Assembly (NCBI GenBank): GCA_002529645.1
Contig: NAEP01000051.1
Coordinates: forward strand, 1 to 58,267
Reading direction: 5' to 3'
Length of the DNA stretch: 58,267 bases
Origin: Candidatus Lumbricidiphila eiseniae
GTDB lineage: Bacteria > Actinomycetota > Actinomycetes > Actinomycetales > Microbacteriaceae
How positions within the stretch are numbered: the stretch's first letter is position 1; each line of letters starts with the position of its first letter. The translations under genes and the position numbers were made by a program. Under the pieces are notes generated by a model. It saw nothing but the letters and a program-made list of their open reading frames with translations, was not told the DNA's origin and did no database searches. Positions 52,199 to 58,267 of the stretch are shown here, one piece after another.

Positions 52199-52985
52199 GT
52201 TTCTTCCTTCCCGAGAGAATGAGCCCGGTAATGACAAGCACCGTTGTGATCACCATGATGAGCGTCGCGGCGGCGGCAAGGGTTGGATCAGTGTTGCGTG
52301 TCACGCTGGAATACATCAGAACCGGGAGGGTATTGAGATACGGACTCTTAATGAACAGCGACAACAACACCTCGTCGAACGAGGTCACAAAAGCAAAGAG
52401 CGCACCCGAAATCATGCTGGGGAGGACATTCGGCAGTGTCACCCAAAAGAAAGTGCTGAGAGGATTTGCTCCGAGGCTCAGCGCCGCTTGTTCGAGTTGT
52501 GCATCAAAACCTGCCAGGCCTACGGTGATCGCAATAACGGTGAACGGAAGGGCAAGTACCGTGTGCGCAAAAACAAACCCGTGTAGGGTTCCCACCCAGC
52601 CGAGTTTGAGAAATAGCGCATAGAGACCGATCGCGATGATGATCCCTGGCATGATCATGGGGGCGAGCAAACCAAGCTTCAGGGCATTCGCGAGGGAACG
52701 ATTGCGCAGTGCACGGAGACTGAATGCCGCAAGGGTGCCGAGAATTGTTGCGAGCACGGCGACAAGTAGTCCAATAAGAAGTGAGTTCCCGAGTGCCATC
52801 GTCCACGCAGGGTTACTGAAGAATCGTTCGTACCACCGCGGTGACCAGCCCGAAGGGGGGAACACCAGCGACGCTTTATCGGTGAAGCTCAGCGGTATCA
52901 CGATGATGCTGGGGAATACAAGCCACGCCGACACGACGACGGCGAGCGCCCACAGCGCGATCTTCGTGGGGAGGCTTGTTCTCAT
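52182..52985 (-). CDS. Polyamine-type ABC importer permease, PotC-like
   Basis: About 267 residues with six transmembrane helices and the EAA motif (EQAALSLGANPLSTFFWVTLPNVLPSM). It resembles PotC/PotI. I start at ATG 52985, which overlaps the PotB-type stop as ATGA; a longer open frame of 41 codons lies entirely inside that gene. It makes the membrane channel with the PotB-like subunit. Confidence 0.9.
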   Translation of the reverse strand: MRTSLPTKIALWALAVVVSAWLVFPSIIVIPLSFTDKASLVFPPSGWSPRWYERFFSNPAWTMALGNSLLIGLLVAVLATILGTLAAFSLRALRNRSLANALKLGLLAPMIMPGIIIAIGLYALFLKLGWVGTLHGFVFAHTVLALPFTVIAITVGLAGFDAQLEQAALSLGANPLSTFFWVTLPNVLPSMISGALFAFVTSFDEVLLSLFIKSPYLNTLPVLMYSSVTRNTDPTLAAAATLIMVITTVLVITGLILSGRKKHASVL

Positions 52986-53857
52986 TGTCCCGGAATCCCC
53001 ACAGAGACATCCCTTCGGTGCCCTATCCGTATCAACAGTGCCACCGCGCCCAGCAGGACGAGGGTAACCGTGAGCAAAATGACGCCGAGTGCTCCACCCC
53101 GTCCCCACGCGAGCAGACCATTCACCTGCGAGTAAATCGATTGGGCCAGCATGCTGTCGGCGGGGGAACCCAGCAGCGCGGGAGTGATGTAAAAGCCCAG
53201 GGCTTGGATGAAGACCAAAAGAGATCCGGCAGCCAATCCCGGTACTGACAGTGGGACGAAGATCCGCCAGAACGCAGAGAACGGTGAGGCACCGAGCGAA
53301 CGAGCTGCCATGATCAACCTGAGGTCAATCGAATTCATCGTGGCGTAGAGCGGAAGGATCATAAAGGGCATCAGCACGTGAGCCAGACCAATGAGGACTC
53401 CGGTGTTTGTTCGGAGAAGTTCAAGGGGTCCCAGTCCGATTCCAGCGAGAAGTGAATTAACAATTCCCCGATCTTGAAGGATCACGATCCAGGCAAAGGT
53501 ACGAATCATGAGCGAGGTCCAGAACGGGACAAGGGTAATCGCGATGAGGATGGCACGTGTCCGAGGCGCAGAGATGACCATAAGGTAGGCAAAGGGGAAC
53601 CCAAGCACCACGCACACCATCGTGGCAAATAGAGCATTACCGAACGTACGTCCGATGACCGCGAGATTGCCCGAACTGCCCAGTGCCCAGGCGTAGTTCC
53701 CCCAACCCGCTGTGGGCTCGGTCACACTGCGCCACATGCTGTCGAGTACCGGGTAGGCGAATACGCCGATAAGGAGCGCGTATGCCGGGAGCAGCAGCAG
53801 GAGTGGTCGCACGGTGGACCAGGTGCGTCTTCGTGCCCCTTCCGACGCCAGTGACAT
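52982..53857 (-). CDS. Polyamine-type ABC importer permease, PotB-like
   Basis: The 291-residue permease has six helices and the EAA motif (IMAARSLGASPFSAFWRIFVPLSVPG) that docks to the ATPase. It resembles PotB/PotH: a first helix near residues 17-36, then the WRSVTEPTAGWGNYAWAL external loop. It starts 3 bp after the end of the binding-protein gene. Confidence 0.9.
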   Translation of the reverse strand: MSLASEGARRRTWSTVRPLLLLLPAYALLIGVFAYPVLDSMWRSVTEPTAGWGNYAWALGSSGNLAVIGRTFGNALFATMVCVVLGFPFAYLMVISAPRTRAILIAITLVPFWTSLMIRTFAWIVILQDRGIVNSLLAGIGLGPLELLRTNTGVLIGLAHVLMPFMILPLYATMNSIDLRLIMAARSLGASPFSAFWRIFVPLSVPGLAAGSLLVFIQALGFYITPALLGSPADSMLAQSIYSQVNGLLAWGRGGALGVILLTVTLVLLGAVALLIRIGHRRDVSVGIPGQ

Positions 53858-53860
53858 GAT

Positions 53861-54970
53861 TTAGCCCTTGAGCCAATCGAGCCAGCGAACCAACTCGGTG
53901 TCGTAGTTCTTTGACCACCACTCAGAGTTGGAAGGGATCATCTGCTTGCGGATCTGTGGATCCGTGGTGAGATACTGTTTAGCAACAGCATCCAGTTGTG
54001 GCTTAGCTTCGTCGTGTACCGGAGAATATGACGTGAGCTCTGAAAGCTTGGCCTGCTGCGTCGCGCCAAGGTAGTAGTTGAGGTAGGCGAAAGCCGCTTT
54101 GGGATTTTTGGCGTTTTTCGGCACTCCCAGCGCATCCGCGATAATGAGAGCCTGGTTCCACACGGGTTTAATCTTCGCGCCGTTCTTTGCTGCCGCATAA
54201 GCGCGTCCTGACCACACCAAAGCCATATCAGCCTCGCCAGACTCTAACATTTGCTCTGATTCAGCACCGGTTTTCCAGTAGATGAGACTGCTTCGGAGGG
54301 GGTTGATTTTTTTGTATGCGCGGTCAACATCGAGTGGATACAGCTTGTCGGGGCTCACTCCATCGGCAAGCAGTGCTCCCTCGAATACTCCGGGTGCGAT
54401 GTCTTCGAACCCTGCGATGGCTCGCTTACCCGGGAATTTTGTTGTATCGAAGAAATCCACCCACCCCGTTGGCGGTGTCGGGTACTTCGTGGTGTTGTAC
54501 ACAACAACGTAGCCATACTGCATCGCCGGTATATAGCACTTTCCGACCAGATTGGCGGGTGCGTGTGAGGTGTCCACGATGGTCATGTCGAGGTCCATAA
54601 ACAGCCCATCTGGGCCGCACTGTTTACTGGCCCAGATCACGTCAGTATCAACGATATCCCACGTAACATTCTTGCCTTCGACCTGTGCTTTGACCTTGGA
54701 ATACTCTGTCGGGCCATCCTGGAGCATTGTCGCACCGGATTCGGCGGCAAAGGGGTCAGACGCAGCCTTCACTTGCCCGTCTTGAAACACCCCTCCCCAG
54801 GAGGTGAGGGTTAGCGTGACACCCTTGAGCGAGTTCGCTTTAATGGTGCCGACTTTGGCAGGCCCCGACCCCAGATCAATCTCGGGGGCCGACGCGGACG
54901 CTTGGCACGAGGTCAAGCCCCAGGCCAAGGCAACACCGAGTACCGGCCACTTAACTAGATTTTTCGCCAT
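53861..54970 (-). CDS. Polyamine-type ABC importer binding lipoprotein, PotD-like
   Basis: About 369 residues. The N-terminal lipoprotein signal ends at LTSC (lipid Cys near residue 22). The rest follows the extracellular solute-binding family 8/PotD pattern: TLTSWGGVFQDGQVKAASDPFAAESG, DIVDTDVIWASKQCG and SGEADMALVWSGRAYAAAKNG. It delivers the substrate to the PotBC-type permeases. ATG 54970 overlaps the regulator stop as TAATG and follows AGGAGA. The exact solute, polyamine or related cation, cannot be stated from sequence. Confidence 0.9.
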   Translation of the reverse strand: MAKNLVKWPVLGVALAWGLTSCQASASAPEIDLGSGPAKVGTIKANSLKGVTLTLTSWGGVFQDGQVKAASDPFAAESGATMLQDGPTEYSKVKAQVEGKNVTWDIVDTDVIWASKQCGPDGLFMDLDMTIVDTSHAPANLVGKCYIPAMQYGYVVVYNTTKYPTPPTGWVDFFDTTKFPGKRAIAGFEDIAPGVFEGALLADGVSPDKLYPLDVDRAYKKINPLRSSLIYWKTGAESEQMLESGEADMALVWSGRAYAAAKNGAKIKPVWNQALIIADALGVPKNAKNPKAAFAYLNYYLGATQQAKLSELTSYSPVHDEAKPQLDAVAKQYLTTDPQIRKQMIPSNSEWWSKNYDTELVRWLDWLKG

Positions 54971-55572
54971 TATGTCTCCTGCATCTGCTCTCGTGTACGG
55001 GTGGTGGTTCTTGTGGTTATTCTCTCCGTGGGAGGACTCGTGATCCACAGCACCTCGGCCGGTGCTTCAGATTCGTTTCGGATTCGGTGTGGTGTCGAGC
55101 TGAGGTATTCGATCGAATCGTTCCTGTGCATCACGTAATCTTCGTCTCCGAGTCGGAGCGTGATAGTCCCAGAAACCACAATGAGAAACTCCTGCGAGTC
55201 TCCGTGTGCATACGGGACATCCCCCGTGCTGCCGTTGGGTTCGAAGGTTCCCGAATAAATTTCAAGATTGCGCAGTGGCGGTTCGGAGATGACGTATTTC
55301 ACAGCCCCCGCGAGCGGATGTTGCGCTCGGTCTACCGCACGCAATACGCCGCGGGTGTGACCGGTTTTAGACTCAAGCAACACGGCGGGTGAGACCCCGA
55401 GTGCTGCGGCGATTCTGCGGAGAGAGGCGACACTCGGGTTGGCGAGGTCGTTTTCAACCTGGCTGAGAAAACTGGAGCTGACACCGGCTGATGCTGCGGT
55501 GGCGCGCAGGCTGAGGCCTCGGAGTGCGCGAAACCTGGCGATCTTCTCGCCCAACGTCGTGGTTTCGCTCAC
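54970..55572 (-). CDS. XRE-cupin transcriptional regulator, PuuR-like
   Basis: About 200 residues: an N-terminal XRE helix-turn-helix (GEKIARFRALRGLSLRATAASAGVSSSFLSQVENDLANPSVASLRRIAAALGVS) and a C-terminal cupin ligand domain (YAHGDSQEFLIVVSGTITLRLGDEDYVMHRNDSIEY). PuuR-type regulators repress polyamine uptake/breakdown genes and sense a polyamine. GTG 55572 has GGAGG six bases upstream and is preferred to ATG 55590. It is the first gene of the importer operon, and four GTGAAC boxes precede it. Confidence 0.88.
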   Translation of the reverse strand: MSETTTLGEKIARFRALRGLSLRATAASAGVSSSFLSQVENDLANPSVASLRRIAAALGVSPAVLLESKTGHTRGVLRAVDRAQHPLAGAVKYVISEPPLRNLEIYSGTFEPNGSTGDVPYAHGDSQEFLIVVSGTITLRLGDEDYVMHRNDSIEYLSSTPHRIRNESEAPAEVLWITSPPTERITTRTTTRTREQMQET

Positions 55573-55593
55573 GCTACCTCCATCGTCCATATG

Positions 55594-55664
55594 GTGAACA
55601 GCTTGTGGTCGAACAGTGAACAGCCTGTGCCGATATAGTGAACGGTTTGCTCACTATAGTGAAC
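55594..55664. promoter_or_regulatory. Operator ladder of four GTGAAC boxes
   Basis: GTGAAC occurs at 55594, 55616, 55638 and 55659, spaced 22, 22 and 21 bp, i.e. two helical turns. The last box is part of a near-perfect 16-bp palindrome (GCTCACTATAGTGAAC). The row sits directly upstream of the XRE-cupin gene, so it is the likely autoregulatory operator for the importer operon. Confidence 0.75.
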
Positions 55665-55758
55665 GAATCGCTCAGATGCAATGCTTTTGCGGAATTCTGT
55701 TGGGAACAGGGGGTCACTCGAGTGTCTGTACCAGTGAGTGTCACACCGGGTCAGGGGT

Positions 55759-55842
55759 CCGTGCTGTCGAGGATGGCGCGACTGAACACACGTCCCTACC
55801 CTCGCGGGTGTGCGGAGTCCCGTGCTGTCGAGGGTGGCGCGA
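55759..55842. repeat. CRISPR-like repeat pair beside beta-helix gene
   Basis: Copies at 55759-55781 and 55820-55842 match at 22 of 23 positions (core CGTGCTGTCGAGG), period 61. The second ends 8 bp before the stop of the beta-helix gene (minus strand). Confidence 0.8.
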
Positions 55843-55850
55843 ACAACCAA

Positions 55851-58061
55851 TCACGATCCTCCAGTTGCTTTCGGCCACACTCTGACCGGTTCGGTCACGG
55901 TGTGCTCGAACGGTCCCGGTGCCGGATTGGTTCCCCGAGGAGAACTGAAGTAGTCGGTGTCAACGTTCAAGTCCGAGCCGTCCGCGTTCTCGTACCGCAC
56001 GCCGGGCACCACGGCGACGCCAAGCAGTTCGCTCGTGACGAGTCGGCGGGCGACCGAATGTGTGGGAAGAATACCAACCGTGAGGTACCAGCCATCCGGT
56101 TGCTGGGTCAATAACGGCTGGATGTCAGCACCGGTTACGGGTGACTCATCAAAGTGTGACGGGTGCACACCGTGGGCAAACAGGTTCCCGTGTGCGAAGC
56201 ACGCCAATCCAACACCGTCGAGCGTGATGTCCCACGGCGCATCCGGGTCGAGTAATCCGGTGGTGTCGGGCTGGTGGGCACCGAAGACATTGTTGTAGAA
56301 GCGATGGTCGCCAGCGGTGGAATCGGCCAGTCCCGCAATCTCGGTGGTGTGAGCCGGGTGGTAGGGAGTCCGGCGGAGATCGGTCACACAGTTCCGTATC
56401 TGGCCCGCAAAGAGGTTGTGAGCAAAAGCCACCCCTTTAGAGTTAAGGGCAATTGCCCGGGTTGACAACAGAATATTGTTTGCGACCAGTAGTGGGCCGT
56501 GTTGCATTTCCAGAAAGAGGTCGGCTTCAAAGTCATTATCGTGGAAGAGATTACCACTGACCTGGGCACCCTGGCACATCCAGTCGAGCCATAAACCAAA
56601 GAGGCCACTGCGGTAAATATGATTGTCCATTATGAGTGCATCGATGGCACCGTGGAGCTTAATTCCAGCCTGTTCGGCACCGGAGAATAACCGACGGCTG
56701 TCAATGTTGTAGATATTGTTTCCGGTAACGGTGCTGAAGGCGCATCCCATGCTACCGACTATGCCGGTTTGTTCGCAGTCATGAATGACATTATTTCGCA
56801 CTGTGTGCGAGCCAATTGTTGCCTTATTCCAGCCATTTATGAGTGCGTTTTGTACACATTGAGTATAGGGGTCAGCGGCACCCGCATCGTTGGTATTATC
56901 GCTCCCATCACCGTACTTGCCCAGTGAGAGGCCACTACACTTGGAGTGGTGAATGACGTTGTTCTCGATAACCCAACCCCGGCTCCAGTTGGTGCCAATG
57001 ATCGCGGTTTGCTCGGACGAAGGAGGTGCCCAATTGGTTGCGGCATTCCGGAGAGTAAAACCGCTGACATGAATGTAGTTAATGAAGTTTTTTTCAGGGT
57101 AAAATACGGTCTGACGCACGTTTATTTCCACGTCTTCGGTCGTGGGGTCAGTATCGGGAAATTGTGCATAAATTTTCGTGGTTCCTGATTCATACTCGAC
57201 GGTGGTAAATCGAACCACGAGGGTGACTTTTCCAGACACCGGTAAAATCGGCACTGTGACACGGCGCCACACACCGAGGGAATTCCCCTGTTCAATATCA
57301 CACACTCCGAGTATTCGTCCGTCGCGAGTGTCTTCGCGAAATTCGATTCGACCGCCGCCACCAATGTCTGTGGCCACATCAATGTCAAGTGCCTGGCACT
57401 GCGCACCGACATCGACCCCCTCGAATCGCAGCCAGTCACCGACTTTGAAGCCCGTTGAATAAGAGCCAACATCGGTTTTTGCGAGGCTTCCACCGTAGCG
57501 AAACGAGACGCTTTCGGCGGGCACGGGGGTTCCACCGACCGGTCGAATTTCACCGAGGCTCAAGATATTGTCGGCGTCGCCTTCGACTGTTGCGTACCAC
57601 AGTCCATCGGGGTGCGACACGGTGTTGAGCTCATCCAGTTGGGTTGCTTCGACTAACCACTCGCCGTTGTGGTAGACACAGCCGGTGTGGTGCACCCGAC
57701 CGAGCGGGTCAAACCAGTCACCGCGAATGATGTCGGCGTAGGGATTGAATGTGCCGAACCGCGAGTTATTGATCTGGTATCGCCAAACATTGCCGTTGAC
57801 CTGCTCCCAGTCGCTTGCAATGTCTGACCCGGTGATAACGGTCTGCGCGGGTAACTCCGCCAGAAAGGTGATGGGATGCTCCGCGGTGCCGCTGCGTGGA
57901 GGCGACACCTGTTCGCGGTAGGTGCCGCGGGCGACAAGCACGGTGTCACCGGGCATGGCGACGGCAGCTGCAGCGGAGATGGTGCGAAAGGGCGCGGATT
58001 CGGCGCCGTCGCCGGTGTCTGAACCAGTGTCGGCAGAGACATGGAGAGTTCGTGGTGTCAC
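55851..58061 (-). CDS. Right-handed parallel beta-helix protein, possible glycoside hydrolase (GH141-like)
   Basis: The 736-residue protein begins with the typical TLHVSADTGSDTGDGAESAPFRTISAAAAVAMPGDTVLVARGTYREQV, followed by many N-rich turns (NNVIHDCEQTGIVG, GNNIYNIDSR, NLFHDNDFE) of a right-handed beta-helix. A beta-sandwich-like insert lies around residues 180-310. The early segments GDWFDPLG and HTGCVYHNG are reminiscent of glycoside hydrolase family 141 proteins. There is no signal peptide, so a cytoplasmic substrate or a missed N-terminus is possible. The start GTG 58061 follows AAGGA. The polysaccharide-related function is an inference from the fold. Confidence 0.7.
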   Translation of the reverse strand: MTPRTLHVSADTGSDTGDGAESAPFRTISAAAAVAMPGDTVLVARGTYREQVSPPRSGTAEHPITFLAELPAQTVITGSDIASDWEQVNGNVWRYQINNSRFGTFNPYADIIRGDWFDPLGRVHHTGCVYHNGEWLVEATQLDELNTVSHPDGLWYATVEGDADNILSLGEIRPVGGTPVPAESVSFRYGGSLAKTDVGSYSTGFKVGDWLRFEGVDVGAQCQALDIDVATDIGGGGRIEFREDTRDGRILGVCDIEQGNSLGVWRRVTVPILPVSGKVTLVVRFTTVEYESGTTKIYAQFPDTDPTTEDVEINVRQTVFYPEKNFINYIHVSGFTLRNAATNWAPPSSEQTAIIGTNWSRGWVIENNVIHHSKCSGLSLGKYGDGSDNTNDAGAADPYTQCVQNALINGWNKATIGSHTVRNNVIHDCEQTGIVGSMGCAFSTVTGNNIYNIDSRRLFSGAEQAGIKLHGAIDALIMDNHIYRSGLFGLWLDWMCQGAQVSGNLFHDNDFEADLFLEMQHGPLLVANNILLSTRAIALNSKGVAFAHNLFAGQIRNCVTDLRRTPYHPAHTTEIAGLADSTAGDHRFYNNVFGAHQPDTTGLLDPDAPWDITLDGVGLACFAHGNLFAHGVHPSHFDESPVTGADIQPLLTQQPDGWYLTVGILPTHSVARRLVTSELLGVAVVPGVRYENADGSDLNVDTDYFSSPRGTNPAPGPFEHTVTEPVRVWPKATGGS

Positions 58062-58267
58062 GGTGTTCCTTACTGTGTTGGTGTGTGGTTTCGGGAGTGT
58101 CGTGGGCTTCTGACTGCCCCGGAGGTACTGGGTATGGCTTTCGTGTGGTTGCCGTTTTGACGGCTTGAAAGGATTGGCCGCGCTGTGTCTTGCAACGGCT
58201 CGACCGCTGATTGAGAGACGCGATTTGATCGCTGTGTAAGGACGAGACGGCGTGGTCGTTCGCTGGG

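Overview
The window is chromosomal DNA of a high-GC Gram-positive bacterium, most likely an actinobacterium of the order Micrococcales (probably Microbacteriaceae; this is inferred from gene content only). The evidence is the dxr-rseP-ispG-proS-nusA-ylxR-infB-rbfA housekeeping backbone, a DUF4192 protein, a PP2C/FHA pair, GTG starts, and several genes whose -10 hexamer lies exactly 7 bases before the start codon, as in leaderless actinobacterial mRNAs. No cas gene, rRNA or replication origin is visible.

Layout. 1-2.3 kb: transposase and serine-recombinase debris next to a tRNA-Ala(CGC), then an IS30-type remnant. 2.5-4.8 kb: ABC ATPase plus membrane partner. 5.4-11.7 kb (minus): APC permease, sugar-alcohol/aldonolactone oxidase-type flavoenzyme, aldehyde dehydrogenase, a soluble Cache protein and a FadR-type regulator. 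11.8-18.8 kb (minus): a sarcosine catabolism operon (broken glyA, soxB, soxD, soxA, soxG, sdaA) with a divergent GntR regulator; the intended route is sarcosine to glycine to serine to pyruvate. 20-26.5 kb (minus): M19 dipeptidase followed by a complete oligopeptide ABC importer. 26.6-27.6 kb: two DNA alkylation repair genes (tag, ogt). 28.5-31.7 kb: DUF4192, PP2C phosphatase, FHA protein. 31.7-34.1 kb: asparaginase-II family protein and gabT. 34.6-48.9 kb: a lipoprotein, isoprenoid (dxr, ispG), site-2 protease, two-component and translation genes. 49.2-51 kb: an AT-richer ABC exporter, possibly acquired. 51.2-55.6 kb (minus): a polyamine-type ABC importer with an XRE/cupin regulator and its operator ladder. 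55.9-58.1 kb (minus): a large beta-helix protein.

The most striking property is not a gene. At least fourteen places carry CRISPR-shaped units: two to six copies of a 19-31 bp direct repeat separated by about 28-34 bp of unique sequence, with a period of 57-64 bp and usually 60 or 61. The repeat sequence is different at every locus. Most repeats contain a short GC-rich inverted repeat of the CRISPR type I-E style. They lie mainly at gene 3' ends, often spanning the stop codon. In two cases (soxA and a marR remnant) they lie inside an open reading frame and add 20 codons per unit in frame. Some loci look nested or register-shifted. The pattern is what repeated ectopic (off-target) Cas1-Cas2-type integration would leave: duplication of a ~28 bp hairpin target around a ~32 bp insert. 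That mechanism is an inference; the repeats themselves are read directly from the sequence.
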